From: Rothia halotolerans
GTDB lineage: Bacteria; Actinomycetota; Actinomycetes; Actinomycetales; Micrococcaceae
DNA length: 64,000 bases
Reading direction: 5' to 3'
NCBI RefSeq assembly: GCF_004136635.1
Contig: NZ_NOIU01000003.1
Span: 186,001-250,000, forward strand
Positions 1 to 8,959 of this stretch are shown one piece after another. The notes beneath the pieces were generated by a model. It saw only the letters and a list, made by a program, of their open reading frames with translations. It had not been told where the DNA came from and made no database searches. A program made the translations under genes and the position numbers. Every line of letters starts with the position of its first letter. Positions within the stretch are counted from its first letter, which is position 1.

Positions 1-45
1 CTTGACAACGTTACCCCTCCGTGATCTTAAGCATAGGGCGAGGGG

Positions 46-75
46 TTGACCCCCGCCGCGCGGGCCTCATAGTCT
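46..75 (+). promoter_or_regulatory. Candidate distal promoter of rpf
   Basis: TTGACC at 46-51 and TAGTCT at 70-75 are separated by 18 nt, a plausible sigma-70 type pair. It would give a leader of about 300 nt before rpf. A further TTGACA lies at 2-7 without a convincing -10. This is motif matching only. Confidence 0.3.
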
Positions 76-155
76 GGCACGCGTGCCTCATGAGCAGATC
101 GGATGCAGTTCCGTGATGCGGGCCGAAAAATGTTGAGCTTCCATCAAAATTTTGG

Positions 156-185
156 TTGCCAACTCCAAAATCGTTATTGTATCGT
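156..185 (+). promoter_or_regulatory. Candidate proximal promoter of rpf in an AT-rich patch
   Basis: TTGCCA at 156-161 and TATCGT at 180-185 are 18 nt apart inside an unusually AT-rich stretch (about 127-190), which is how strong promoters look in this high-GC sequence. The leader that follows can form hairpins at 203-220 (GTGAGG/CCTCAC) and 220-237 (CCGCGC/GCGCGG). An alternative TTCGAG/CTCGAA pairing at 194-214 competes with the first. Confidence 0.35.
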
Positions 186-379
186 TATAAACGTTCGAGG
201 CCGTGAGGCTCGAACCTCACCGCGCGGAAGTGCGCGGATCTACATGCTGGGTGCTGCCGTAACACCGGACGTCGTCTACAGGGCAGACACCTGAAACAGA
301 ACCCCAAAGACATCTAGGGGTAGACGACGGCGCGCAGAAGTCCAGGGATGGATGGAGCGTAGGTGGCCCGAGGAGCATC

Positions 380-1132
380 GTGAACACTACTTCCAACATT
401 CGCCGTAACGCCCGCCGCGGTGCCGCCGCTCTGGTGATCGGCGGCGCAGCCGCTGCAACCCTGTCGATGCCGGCCAACGCCGCCTCGACCGACACCTGGG
501 ACCAGCTGGCCGAGTGCGAGTCCGGCGGTAGCTGGGACACCAACACTGGCAACGGCTTCTCCGGCGGCCTCCAGTTCACCCCGAGCACCTGGTCCGCCTT
601 CGGCGGCCAGGGCGACCCCCAGAGCGCCTCCAAGGCAGAGCAGATCAGCGTTGCCGAGAAGGTCCTCGACGGTCAGGGCTGGGGCGCATGGCCCGCCTGC
701 TCCGCTTCGCTGGGCCTGGGCGACGCCGACAAGGCCGGCACCGCCTCCGTGGCCGACTCGGCCCCGCAGCAGCAGGAGCAGACCGAGGCCGTCGCGCCGC
801 AGTCCTCCAACGTCGAGGCCTACGAGGCCCCGGCTCAGGCTGAGGCCCCGGCCCAGCAGGCCGAGGCTCCGGCTCAGGCCGAGGCCCCCGCCCAGACCGA
901 GGCCGCCGCCCCGGTCCAGGAGGCCTACGAGGCCCCGGCCCAGGTCGAGGCCCCCGCCGCTCCGGCTCAGGCCTCCGCCGGTGAGCACACCGTCGCCGCC
1001 GGTGAGACCATCTCCTCCATCGCCGCTCAGCACGGCGTCTCCTGGGAGGAGCTGGCCTCCGCCAACGGCACCGTGGTCTCCGACCCCAACCTGATCTTCC
1101 CGGGCCAGGTCCTGGAGATCCCCGCCGCGTAA
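380..1132 (+). CDS. rpf: Resuscitation-promoting factor with C-terminal LysM domain
   Basis: Secreted peptidoglycan-cleaving enzyme that wakes dormant actinobacterial cells. The 250-residue product starts at GTG 380 after AGGAG at 371-375. Residues 1-34 form a signal peptide (basic N-end, Ala-rich core, cleavage near PANA). Residues about 36-110 are the Rpf fold with LAECESGGSW, where Glu47 matches the family's catalytic glutamate, followed by NTGNGFSGGLQF. Residues about 115-200 are a low-complexity Ala/Pro/Glu/Gln linker with repeated EAPAQ units and two EAYEAPAQ copies, likely spanning the wall. Residues about 203-250 are a LysM peptidoglycan-binding module. Domain order resembles Micrococcus luteus Rpf. 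The gene is monocistronic, with a long leader and a strong terminator. Rpf leaders in actinobacteria often hold c-di-AMP (ydaO) riboswitches, but I could not match that consensus here. Confidence 0.95.
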   Translation: MNTTSNIRRNARRGAAALVIGGAAAATLSMPANAASTDTWDQLAECESGGSWDTNTGNGFSGGLQFTPSTWSAFGGQGDPQSASKAEQISVAEKVLDGQGWGAWPACSASLGLGDADKAGTASVADSAPQQQEQTEAVAPQSSNVEAYEAPAQAEAPAQQAEAPAQAEAPAQTEAAAPVQEAYEAPAQVEAPAAPAQASAGEHTVAAGETISSIAAQHGVSWEELASANGTVVSDPNLIFPGQVLEIPAA

Positions 1133-1176
1133 GTGGCTGATCCCCGGGCCTCGCCCAGCGAGTCCGAGTGATCTCC

Positions 1177-1218
1177 GTCGCACCCCGTCCTGTTCGCAGG
1201 GCGGGGTGCGACGCTTTT
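1177..1218 (+). terminator. Rho-independent terminator of rpf
   Basis: GTCGCACCCCG (1177-1187) pairs perfectly with CGGGGTGCGAC (1202-1212) and is followed by GCTTTT. Confidence 0.85.
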
Positions 1219-1302
1219 AACGGTCGGCACGGCGTCCTCGACGGCCCGGACGGCGTCGTCCACAGGCTCCTGGCGGATGCGGGCCCCGTGCGGGCCCGTG
1301 AC

Positions 1303-1308
1303 TAGACT
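1303..1308 (+). promoter_or_regulatory. -10 element (TAGACT) of gatCAB
   Basis: TAGACTGG lies 82 nt before gatC. The same octamer or close variants precede many transcription units in this window, which supports the call. No clear -35 is visible. Confidence 0.5.
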
Positions 1309-1389
1309 GGGCGGAGGGTCCCGGGCGCCGTCGGATGGACGGCAGCGCGCCGCCGGGCCAACCGAGCCATCAACCGAGCAGGAGAATGC

Positions 1390-1686
1390 ATGTCTGCCAT
1401 CAGCCGTGATCAGGTCGCGCACCTCGCGAACCTGGCGCGCATCGAGATGGGCGACCAGGAGCTGGACCTCATGGCCGCCGAACTCGACGTGATCGTCGAC
1501 GCCGTCGCCTCGGTCGCCGAGGCGCCGATCCAGGACGTCCCGCCCACCTCACACCCGATCGCCATGTCCAACGTGCTGCGCGAGGATGTCGTGGAGGAGG
1601 GACTCACCAGCGAGGAGGCCCTGATGAACGCGCCCGACGCCGAGGACGGGCAGTTCAAGGTCCCGGCCATCCTGAACGAAGACTAA
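1390..1686 (+). CDS. gatC: Asp-tRNA(Asn)/Glu-tRNA(Gln) amidotransferase subunit C
   Basis: Small 98-residue subunit that wraps around GatA and GatB and holds the transamidosome together. The enzyme converts misacylated Glu-tRNA(Gln) and/or Asp-tRNA(Asn) to the amide forms. The family pattern is clear: an N-terminal helix with ISRDQVAHLANLARIEM and a C-terminal LREDVVEEGLTSEEALMNAP followed by FKVPAIL. Start ATG 1390 follows CAGGAG. It is the first gene of gatC-gatA-gatB, with 9 nt to gatA. Its presence implies indirect amidation of at least one tRNA in this organism. Confidence 0.96.
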   Translation: MSAISRDQVAHLANLARIEMGDQELDLMAAELDVIVDAVASVAEAPIQDVPPTSHPIAMSNVLREDVVEEGLTSEEALMNAPDAEDGQFKVPAILNED

Positions 1687-1695
1687 GAGGAGCAG

Positions 1696-3297
1696 ATGAC
1701 CGTGAGTCGCAACGAACTCGTCCAGCTGTCCGCCGCCGCGGCGGCCGCGAAGCTCGCCGCCGGCGAGGTCTCCTCCGAGGAGCTGACCCGGGCGCACCTG
1801 GAGCACATCGCCTCGACCGAGGGCGAGGCCCTCGACGCCGCTGACCGCTCCCGCGGCACGAGCGGCCTCAACTCCTTCCTGCACGTCGCGCAGGAGGAGG
1901 CCCTGGCCACCGCCCGTGGCGTCGACGCCTCCCGGGCCGCCGGGGACGATCTGCACCCCCTGGCCGGCGTGCCGGTCGCGGTGAAGGACAACATCGTCAC
2001 CCGCGGCATGCCCACCACCGCCGCCTCCCGCATGCTGGAGGGCTGGCTGAGCCCGTACGACGCGACCGTCGTCGCCAAGCTCCGCGAGGCCCGCATGCCG
2101 ATCCTGGGCAAGACCAACCTCGACGAGTTCGCCATGGGCTCGTCCACCGAGCACTCGGCCTTCGGCGCGACCCGCAACCCCTGGGACCTGGACCGGATCC
2201 CCGGCGGCTCGGGCGGTGGCTCCGCGGCGGCCGTGGCCGCCTTCCAGGCCCCGCTGGCGCTGGGCAGCGACACCGGCGGCTCGATCCGCCAGCCCGCGGC
2301 CGTGACCGGCTCGGTCGGCGTCCACCCCACCTACGGCTCCGTCTCCCGGTACGGGGCCATCGCGATGGCCTCCTCCCTGGACCAGATCGGCCCGCACGCC
2401 CGCACGGTGCGCGACGCCGCGCTGCTGCACGAGGTCCTGGGCGGCCACGACCCCCGCGACGCCACCTCCCTGAAGGACCCCGTCGGGCCCTACGCGGCCC
2501 AGGCCGCCGAGGGTGCCGCCGAGGGCGGGCTGCGCGGGATGCGGGTCGGCGTCGTGAAGGAGCTCCTCGACGCCGAGGGCATCCAGGCCGGCGTCTCCCA
2601 GCGCTTCCGGGAGTCGCTCGAGGCCCTGCGCGCCGCCGGCGCCGAGGTCCTCGAGGTCTCCCTGCCCAACCTCAGGTACTCGCTGGGCGCGTACTACCTC
2701 ATCATGTCCTCGGAGGTCTCCTCCAACCTGGCCAAGTACGACGGCGTCCGCTTCGGCTCCCGCACGCTGCCCGAGGACGGCCCGGTGACCATCGAGCGGG
2801 TCATGGCGGCCACGCGCGCCGCCGGTTTCAACCCCGAGGCCAAGCGCCGCATCATCCTGGGCACCTACGCCCTCTCGGCGGGCTACTACGACCAGTACTA
2901 CGGCGCGGCCCAGAAGGTGCGCACGCTGGTCATGCGCGACTTCGAGCAAGCCTTCGGCCAGGTGGACGTGCTGGTCTCGCCCACCTCGCCGACCACCGCG
3001 TTCCCGGTGGGGGAGAAGGTCGAGGACCCGCTGGCGATGTACCTCAACGACATCGCCACCATCCCCGTGAACCTGGCCGGCGTCCCGGCGATCTCCGTCC
3101 CGGGCGGCCTGGCGCCGGAGAACGGGCTGCCGGTGGGCGTCCAGTTCGTCGCGCCCGTCCGCGAGGACGCCCGCCTGTACCGCGCCGCGGCCGGTCTGGA
3201 GGCGGCGCTGGAGGCCGAGTGGGGCGGGCCCCTGCTGGACCGCCTGCCCTCGACCGAATCCCTCATCTCCGCACGCACCGAAGGAGCCGCCAAGTGA
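1696..3297 (+). CDS. gatA: Asp-tRNA(Asn)/Glu-tRNA(Gln) amidotransferase subunit A
   Basis: Glutaminase subunit of GatCAB. It hydrolyses glutamine and passes ammonia to GatB for amidation of misacylated tRNA. The 533-residue amidase-signature protein shows AVKDNI with Lys97, [15 protein letters not shown] with cis-Ser172, and [13 protein letters not shown] with nucleophile Ser196. The spacing between these three residues (75 and 24) equals that of characterised GatA enzymes. Start ATG 1696 follows GAGGAG. It lies 9 nt after gatC, and its stop overlaps the GTG start of gatB by 4 nt, so the three subunits are translationally coupled. Confidence 0.97.
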   Translation: MTVSRNELVQLSAAAAAAKLAAGEVSSEELTRAHLEHIASTEGEALDAADRSRGTSGLNSFLHVAQEEALATARGVDASRAAGDDLHPLAGVPVAVKDNIVTRGMPTTAASRMLEGWLSPYDATVVAKLREARMPILGKTNLDEFAMGSSTEHSAFGATRNPWDLDRIPGGSGGGSAAAVAAFQAPLALGSDTGGSIRQPAAVTGSVGVHPTYGSVSRYGAIAMASSLDQIGPHARTVRDAALLHEVLGGHDPRDATSLKDPVGPYAAQAAEGAAEGGLRGMRVGVVKELLDAEGIQAGVSQRFRESLEALRAAGAEVLEVSLPNLRYSLGAYYLIMSSEVSSNLAKYDGVRFGSRTLPEDGPVTIERVMAATRAAGFNPEAKRRIILGTYALSAGYYDQYYGAAQKVRTLVMRDFEQAFGQVDVLVSPTSPTTAFPVGEKVEDPLAMYLNDIATIPVNLAGVPAISVPGGLAPENGLPVGVQFVAPVREDARLYRAAAGLEAALEAEWGGPLLDRLPSTESLISARTEGAAK

Positions 3298-4796
3298 GCG
3301 ACGAGACCCTCTCCTTCGACGAGGCCCTCGCCAAGTACGACCCCGTGCTCGGCTTCGAGGTGCACGTCGAGCTGAACACCAGGACCAAGATGTTCGACGC
3401 CGCCCCCAACGCCTTCGGGGACGTGCCCAACACCAACACCACCCCGGTCTCCCTGGGCCTGCCGGGCGTCCTGCCCATGGTCAACCGCACCGCGGTGGAG
3501 TCCGCCATCAAGCTGGGACTCGCCCTGGGCTGCGAGATCGCGCCGGTCAGCGAGTTCTCGCGGAAGAACTACTTCTACCCGGACACGCCCAAGAACTTCC
3601 AGACCTCGCAGTACGACAAGCCGATCGCGGAGAACGGATCGCTCGACGTCGAGCTCGAGGACGGCACCGTGTTCACGGTGGACATCGAGCGGGCGCACAT
3701 GGAGGAGGACGCCGGCAAGCTCAGCCACATGGGCGGGGCCGGGCGCATCCAGGGCGCCTCCTACTCGCTGGTCGACTACAACCGGGCGGGCGTGCCGCTG
3801 ATCGAGATCGTCACCCGCCCCATACGCGGGGCGGGTGAGCGGGCCCCGGAGCTGGCGCGCGCCTACGTCGCGGCGATCCGCGAGATCGTGAAGAACCTGG
3901 GGATCTCCGACGCCCGCATGGAGCGGGGCAACGTCCGCTGCGACGCCAACGTCTCGCTGATGCCCAAGGGCGCGGACACGCTGGGCACCCGCACGGAGAC
4001 CAAGAATGTGAACTCGATGCGCTCGGTCGAGCGCGCCGTGCGTTACGAGATCTGCCGTCACGCGGCGGTGCTGGACTCGGGCGCGCCGATCGTCCAGGAG
4101 ACCCGGCACTGGCACGAGGACACCCGGGAGACCACCTCGGGCCGCCCGAAGTCCGACGCCGACGACTACCGCTACTTCCCCGAGCCGGACCTCGTCCCCG
4201 TGGTCACCGACGCCGAGTGGATCGAGCGGCTGCGCGCCGAGCTGCCGGAGCCCCCGGCCGAGCGGCGTCGTCGGCTCAAGGCCGAGTGGGGCTACTCCGA
4301 GGAGGAGTTCCGCGACGTCGTCAACGCCGGCGTGATGGACCAGATCGAGGAGACCATCGCCACCGGCGCCTCGGCGGCGGTCGCGCGCAAGTGGTGGATG
4401 GGTGAGATCTCCCGCCTGGCGAAGCAGCGCGAGGTGGAGCCGGGCGAGCTCGGCGTCACCCCGGCCACGGTGGTCGAGCTGAACCAGCTGATCGAGAAGG
4501 GGGAGATCAACGACAAGATCGCCCGCCAGGTCCTCGAGCACGTGCTCGACGACGAGGGGACCCCGGCCGAGGTCGTGGAGAAGCGCGGCTTGGCGGTCGT
4601 CTCCGACGAGGGAGCGCTCTCGACCGCTGTCGACGAGGCCCTGGCCGCGATGCCCGACGTCGCGGAGAAGATCCGCGGGGGCAAGGTCCAGGCCGCCGGC
4701 GCCGTCGTCGGCCAGGTCATGAAGGCCACCCGCGGCCAGGCCGACGCCGGCCGCGTGCGCGAGCTGATCCTGCAGAAGCTCGGCGTGGAGGGCTAG
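3294..4796 (+). CDS. gatB: Asp-tRNA(Asn)/Glu-tRNA(Gln) amidotransferase subunit B
   Basis: tRNA-binding kinase and amidotransferase subunit. It activates the misacylated side chain with ATP and amidates it with ammonia delivered from GatA. The 500-residue product carries the hallmark [17 protein letters not shown] near the N-end, [28 protein letters not shown] and [15 protein letters not shown], with a C-terminal helical YqeY-like tail of about 150 residues. I chose GTG 3294, which overlaps the gatA stop (GTGA) and sits behind AAGGAG at 3281-3286. A longer in-frame start at 3219 lies inside gatA and lacks a ribosome binding site. Confidence 0.96.
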   Translation: MSDETLSFDEALAKYDPVLGFEVHVELNTRTKMFDAAPNAFGDVPNTNTTPVSLGLPGVLPMVNRTAVESAIKLGLALGCEIAPVSEFSRKNYFYPDTPKNFQTSQYDKPIAENGSLDVELEDGTVFTVDIERAHMEEDAGKLSHMGGAGRIQGASYSLVDYNRAGVPLIEIVTRPIRGAGERAPELARAYVAAIREIVKNLGISDARMERGNVRCDANVSLMPKGADTLGTRTETKNVNSMRSVERAVRYEICRHAAVLDSGAPIVQETRHWHEDTRETTSGRPKSDADDYRYFPEPDLVPVVTDAEWIERLRAELPEPPAERRRRLKAEWGYSEEEFRDVVNAGVMDQIEETIATGASAAVARKWWMGEISRLAKQREVEPGELGVTPATVVELNQLIEKGEINDKIARQVLEHVLDDEGTPAEVVEKRGLAVVSDEGALSTAVDEALAAMPDVAEKIRGGKVQAAGAVVGQVMKATRGQADAGRVRELILQKLGVEG

Positions 4797-4815
4797 GCCC
4801 TCCGGCCGCCGAGCG

Positions 4816-4862
4816 GACGGCCCGGGGCGGGGAGGCGGTGCGCCTTCCCGCCCCGGGCCGTC
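4816..4862 (+). terminator. Very strong GC hairpin after gatB
   Basis: GACGGCCCGGGGCGGG (4816-4831) is the exact reverse complement of 4847-4862, and the helix extends to about 20 bp toward a CGGTGCG loop. There is no U-tract. The right arm is duplicated downstream (see repeat at 4842-4902). It lies between convergent gatB and the oligopeptidase gene, so it may stop transcription from both sides. Confidence 0.65.
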
Positions 4863-4902
4863 TCTGCGGGGCGATGCCTTCCCGCCCCGGGCCGTCTCTG
4901 CG
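4842..4902 (+). repeat. Tandem duplication of a terminator arm
   Basis: A 27-nt segment at 4842-4868, containing the right arm of the gatB hairpin plus TCTCTGCG, is repeated exactly at 4876-4902, a period of 34 nt. Either copy can pair with the left arm at 4816-4831, so two mutually exclusive hairpins are possible. Confidence 0.85.
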
Positions 4903-4949
4903 CTGCGGGCTCCTCGGCCGACGGCGTGCCGCCCGCCCGCCCGGTCCCG

Positions 4950-7160
4950 CTACTCGACCACGCCGAGGCAGGCCAGCAGGAAGGCGTACTCCCAGGCCGT
5001 GTCACGCCACTGCGTGTACCGCCCCGAGCCGCCGCCGTGCCCGCCCTCCATCTCGGTGCGCAGCAGCACCGGCGCGGAGGAGGCGCTCAGGGACCGCAGC
5101 CGCGGCACCCACTTGGCCGGCTCGACGTACAGCACCCGCGTGTCGTTCAGGCTCGTCACGGCCGCGATCGGCGGGTAGGGCAGGGCGCGGACGTTCTCGT
5201 ACGGCGAGTAGCCCATCATGTACGCGTAGGCCTCCGGGTCCTCGAGCGGATTGCCCCACTCCTCCCACTCCAGCGCGGAGAGCGGCAGATCCGGGTCGGA
5301 CACGGAGGTCACCGGGTCCACGAAGGGCACGACGGCGAGGATCCCGCAGTACTTATCGGGCGCCATGTTGGCCACCGCCCCCATCAGCAGCCCGCCCGCG
5401 GAGCCGCCGGTCGCCGCGATCCGGGCGGCGTCGGCCCAGGGCTGGGCGGCGAGGTGGTCGGTGACCGCCACGAAGTCGGTGAAGGTGTTCAGCTTCCGCA
5501 GCTTCTTGCCGTCGGTGTACCAGCGGCGCCCCAGCTCGCCGCCTCCGCGCACGTGGGCGATCGCGAAAACGACGCCGCGGTCCAGCAGGCTCAGCCGGGA
5601 GATCGAGAAGCCGGGGTCCATGCTGATCTCGTAGGAGCCGTAGCCGTACTGCAGCACGGGGTGGGCGGCGTCGGGGTCCAGGTCCGCGCGGTGGACCACC
5701 GAGACCGGGATCCGCGTCCCGTCCTCGGCGAGCGCCCACTCGCGGCGGGCGGTGTAGCGCGCCGGGTCGTACCCGCCGAGCACCGGGGTCTCCTTACGCA
5801 GGCGCAGGGCGCCGGTTGCCGGGAAGTAGTCGTAGCGGCGCGAGGGCGTGACGAAGGAGGTGTAGCTCAGCCCTACGACGGGGGAGTGGACCGAGAACGC
5901 CCCGACGCCGGCCGAGTACAGCTCCTCCTCGAAGGCAGGCTCCACAGCCTCGGGCAGCGGCTTCCCCTCCAGGGCCGCCTCGAGGCCGGCCAGCGGCAGG
6001 AAGGCGGCCTTGGGCAGGGTGTCCTCCCGCAGGTCCAGCACCAGGTGGGTGGCGGTGAGCCCGACGCCGTGCAGCCGCCTGGTCTCGCTGGGCCCCAGCA
6101 GCACGGTGCCGGCCCGCTCCAGCTCCCCGATCCCCGCGGCCTGCCGCGCCTCCTCGAGCGGGACCAGCGTCAGCTGGCCGTTGGGCGCCCCGTGGTCGTG
6201 GCTGACCAGGAGGTGGCGGGTACTGCCCAGCAGCACCGGCTCCGCCTCGTAGAGGACCCGCTCCTGGCGGCCGATCACGGTCCAGGCCTCCTCGGCGCGG
6301 TCCTCGGCCAGGCCCTCCAGGGGCAGGAGGCGGGCCTCGTTGAACTCCGAGCAGCCGGCGTCGAGCACCAGGTGGGACTCGTCCGAGCTCAGGCCGACGC
6401 CGAGCCACAGCGTCGGGTCCTCCTCCCGGGCCAGGACGCGGTCCTCCCCGTCCGAGCCGATGCGGTGGGCCCGCACCTCGTAGGGGCGCCAGGAGGCGTC
6501 CACCAGCGTGTAGATCAGGTGGCCGGCGTCGGGGGTCAGGAAGCCGCCGGCGAAGACGTCCTCGAGCCGGTCCGGGAGCAGCTCGCCGGTCTCGAGGTCC
6601 CGGACGTACTGGGTGTAGCGCTCGTCCCCGGCGTCGTCCACCGCGTAGGTCAGGTAGCGGCCGTCGCGGGTGACCTGGAAGGCGCCGAGGGAGAAGAAGG
6701 GCAGGCCCTCGGCGAGGGCGTTGGCGTCCAGGAGGACCTGCTCGTCCTCCAGCGCCTCGTCCGCGGGGACCTCGGGCGGGGTCCAGTCCCGCTCGGTCTC
6801 CCCGGTGGTCCGGGCGGGGACGCGGCAGAAGACGGGGTAGTCCCGGCCCTCCGCCGTGCGGCGGAAGTACCACCAGTCGCCCTTGCGGACCGGCACCGAG
6901 AGGTCGGTCTCACGCGTGCGGGACCTGATCTCGCCGAAGATCGCCTCGCGCAGGTCGGCCAGCGGCTCGGTGACGGCCTCGGCGTAGCGGTTCTCGGCCT
7001 CCAGCTGGGCGATGACCTGAGGGTCGTCCTTGGCGCGCAGCCACTCGTAGTCGTCGGTGAAGACCTCGCCGTGCAGCCGGCGTTCGACCGGCTCCCGCCG
7101 CGTCGAGGGAGCCCGGGCGGCGTCGTTCCAGGGGGATGCTGAGTCAGCGGAAGGAGTCAT
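4950..7160 (-). CDS. ptrB: Oligopeptidase B (protease II), S9A prolyl oligopeptidase family
   Basis: Cytosolic serine peptidase that cuts short peptides, in characterised relatives after Arg or Lys. The 736-residue protein has an N-terminal beta-propeller region (about 80-460) and a C-terminal alpha/beta-hydrolase domain. Visible catalytic residues are Ser587 in ATGGSAGGLLMGA, Asp673 in SLNDTRVLYVEPAKW and His708 in EGGHGGGSGRY. No signal peptide is seen. The start ATG overlaps the stop of the upstream permease (ATGA), so the two genes form a translationally coupled minus-strand operon, consistent with a role in peptide and amino acid use. Substrate preference (Arg/Lys versus Pro) is inferred from family resemblance only. 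Confidence 0.9.
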   Translation of the reverse strand: MTPSADSASPWNDAARAPSTRREPVERRLHGEVFTDDYEWLRAKDDPQVIAQLEAENRYAEAVTEPLADLREAIFGEIRSRTRETDLSVPVRKGDWWYFRRTAEGRDYPVFCRVPARTTGETERDWTPPEVPADEALEDEQVLLDANALAEGLPFFSLGAFQVTRDGRYLTYAVDDAGDERYTQYVRDLETGELLPDRLEDVFAGGFLTPDAGHLIYTLVDASWRPYEVRAHRIGSDGEDRVLAREEDPTLWLGVGLSSDESHLVLDAGCSEFNEARLLPLEGLAEDRAEEAWTVIGRQERVLYEAEPVLLGSTRHLLVSHDHGAPNGQLTLVPLEEARQAAGIGELERAGTVLLGPSETRRLHGVGLTATHLVLDLREDTLPKAAFLPLAGLEAALEGKPLPEAVEPAFEEELYSAGVGAFSVHSPVVGLSYTSFVTPSRRYDYFPATGALRLRKETPVLGGYDPARYTARREWALAEDGTRIPVSVVHRADLDPDAAHPVLQYGYGSYEISMDPGFSISRLSLLDRGVVFAIAHVRGGGELGRRWYTDGKKLRKLNTFTDFVAVTDHLAAQPWADAARIAATGGSAGGLLMGAVANMAPDKYCGILAVVPFVDPVTSVSDPDLPLSALEWEEWGNPLEDPEAYAYMMGYSPYENVRALPYPPIAAVTSLNDTRVLYVEPAKWVPRLRSLSASSAPVLLRTEMEGGHGGGSGRYTQWRDTAWEYAFLLACLGVVE

Positions 7161-8545
7161 CCCTCCACTCTACGGCGGGCCGGCCGCAGGGCGAGGTAGA
7201 GCGCCGCGAGCACTGCGCACCACACCGCGCCCACGATCAGCGCCAGCCGGGTGTCCTCGAAGAACCCCAGCAGGACCAGGACGCCGAGCATGAAGGCCAG
7301 CGCGATCCACGAGCCCGCGGCGCCCAGCGGCGTCGGGAACTCGGTGGGGCCGGCGCCCTCCCGCGCCCGCTGCCGCCGGAACGCCAGGTGGGTGACCAGG
7401 ATCATGATCCACACCAGGACGGTCGCGAAGGTGGCCAGGGAGGCGACCACCAGGAACGCGTCCTCGAAGAAGTAGTTGAGCAGCACGCCCGCCACCAGCA
7501 CCACGCCCATGCACGCCACCGTCATCCACGGGATGCCGCGGGAGGAGACCCGGGTGAACGACGCCGGGGCCAGCCCGCGCCGGGCGAGGCCGTAGAGCAT
7601 GCGCCCGGCGCCGTAGACGTCGGCGTTGATCGCGGAGACCGCGGCCGTGAGCACCACGACGTTGAGGATGTGGGCGGCCGCCGGGATGCCCAGCCCGTCG
7701 AAGATCTGCACGAAGGGCGAGTTGCCCGAGCTGATGCCCGACCAGGGGGAGAGCGACATGATCACCGCCATGGTGAGCACGTAGAACAGCAGGATGCGCA
7801 CGGGGACGGTGTTGATGGCCTTGGGGATCGAGGCCCGGGGGTTCTCCGCCTCGCCGGCGGTGATGCCGATGGTCTCGATGCCCCCGAAGGCGAACATCAC
7901 CACCGTGAAGCAGGCGAGGAAGCCGGACAGGCCGTTGGGGAAGAAGCCGCCGTCCTCCCACAGGTTGGCCACCGAGGGGGCCGCCTCGGCGTCGAGCCGG
8001 ACGCCGAAGACCAGCAGCGCGATCCCGCCGACGATCATGGCCGCGATCGCGGTGACCTTCACGACGGTGAACCAGAACTCCATCTCGCCGAACAGCTTCA
8101 CCTTGGAGAGGTTGATCGCCAGGATGACCAGCACCACCGAGGCCACCCAGATCCAGCTGGGGGAGCCCGGGAACCAGAACTTCATGTACACGGCGACGGC
8201 GGTCACGTCGGCGATCGCGACCAGCGCCATCTCGAAGGCGTAGGACCAGCCGGTGACGAAGCCCGCCCAGGGGCCCAGGTAACGGGTCGCGTACTCGGAG
8301 AAGGCCCCGGAGACCGGGTGCGCGAGCGCCATCTCGCCCATCGCCCGCATCACCATGAAGACCGCCGCGCCGCCGACCACGTAGGCCAGCAGCACCGAGG
8401 GGCCGGCGAACTCGATCGCCGACGCCGACCCGAGGAACAAACCCGTGCCGATGGCCGAGCCCAGGGCGATGAACAGGATGTGCCGGAGGGACAGCCCGCG
8501 GGACAGCGGCTGGAGGTCGGTGTCGGACACGGTCGGAGAAGCCAT
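7157..8545 (-). CDS. Amino acid permease, APC superfamily (AAT type)
   Basis: Integral membrane importer for amino acids, 462 residues, with about 12 hydrophobic segments. Diagnostic stretches are FIALGSAIGTGLFLGSA in the first helix, MRAMGEMALAHPVSGAFSEY, and GGIETIGITAGEAENPRASI, all typical of the AAT group that includes LysP, AroP, ProY and CycA. The substrate cannot be told from sequence. I chose ATG 8545, preceded by GAAGGA at good spacing. Upstream in-frame codons read through non-conserved DNA toward the riboswitch region of the divergent gene. Its stop overlaps the start of oligopeptidase B, suggesting co-use of peptides and amino acids. A serine-rich cytosolic N-end precedes the first helix. 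Confidence 0.88.
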   Translation of the reverse strand: MASPTVSDTDLQPLSRGLSLRHILFIALGSAIGTGLFLGSASAIEFAGPSVLLAYVVGGAAVFMVMRAMGEMALAHPVSGAFSEYATRYLGPWAGFVTGWSYAFEMALVAIADVTAVAVYMKFWFPGSPSWIWVASVVLVILAINLSKVKLFGEMEFWFTVVKVTAIAAMIVGGIALLVFGVRLDAEAAPSVANLWEDGGFFPNGLSGFLACFTVVMFAFGGIETIGITAGEAENPRASIPKAINTVPVRILLFYVLTMAVIMSLSPWSGISSGNSPFVQIFDGLGIPAAAHILNVVVLTAAVSAINADVYGAGRMLYGLARRGLAPASFTRVSSRGIPWMTVACMGVVLVAGVLLNYFFEDAFLVVASLATFATVLVWIMILVTHLAFRRQRAREGAGPTEFPTPLGAAGSWIALAFMLGVLVLLGFFEDTRLALIVGAVWCAVLAALYLALRPARRRVEG

Positions 8546-8707
8546 GCGGATCCTTCGGGGTAACGCGGATGGGGGATTCCCGGCGCCCCGGTGCGAGGGG
8601 CGGAACCCGAAAGGACAGTGTACGCGTCCGCCGGCGCGCGGCAGCGCCGCGGTCCCGTCACGGGGCGGCCCGCCTTGACCGCGGCGGCCGCACGGGCCAA
8701 AATGTTC

Positions 8708-8815
8708 CCAGGTCAAGAGAACCAGCGACAAGCCCCAGCTAGCTGGTCGGCAACCCTCCAACCGCGGTGGGGTGCCCTGGGTGAGGACCTGGCCGGAGGC
8801 GAACACCGCATCCGG
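8708..8815 (+). promoter_or_regulatory. SAM-IV type S-adenosylmethionine riboswitch
   Basis: The leader of metY carries conserved blocks of the actinobacterial SAM-IV aptamer: GGTCAAGAGAACCAGCG, AAGCCCCAGC, GCTGGTCGGCAACCCTCC, CCGCGGTGGGGTGCCCTGGG and GTGAGGACC. Helix P1 is perfect (CCAGGTC 8708-8714 with GACCTGG 8786-8792). A 3' hairpin CCGGA/TCCGG (8793-8797, 8811-8815) follows, as in SAM-IV. By family knowledge, S-adenosylmethionine binding lowers expression of the downstream genes. The expression platform between 8816 and the metY start is not resolved by eye. Confidence 0.88.
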
Positions 8816-8959
8816 CAAGCGCGGGCGCGGTGTGCCCGGCTGTCACGCGGGCGCGGCTCCCCACTCCCCGGTGAACCAGAGGGTTCCGGGTCGAACGGGC
8901 GCCTCCGGCCGGTGCGCCGCCGGGTCGCCTCGCCCCCTCGAGACGAGAAGGAGCGACGC

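Noticed and set aside
103-294. Short 63-codon frame before rpf
   Set aside because: It crosses the AT-rich promoter and leader hairpins, has no ribosome binding site and resembles nothing.
840-980. Tandem DNA repeat in rpf
   Set aside because: It is the Ala/Pro/Glu/Gln linker of the protein, not an independent DNA element.
8546-8818. N-terminal extension of the amino acid permease to 8818
   Set aside because: The added residues are not hydrophobic or conserved and would be encoded opposite the riboswitch. ATG 8545 has a good ribosome binding site.
8591-8959. N-terminal extension of metY through the upstream open frame
   Set aside because: The region is the SAM-IV riboswitch, and a good ribosome binding site precedes ATG 8960.
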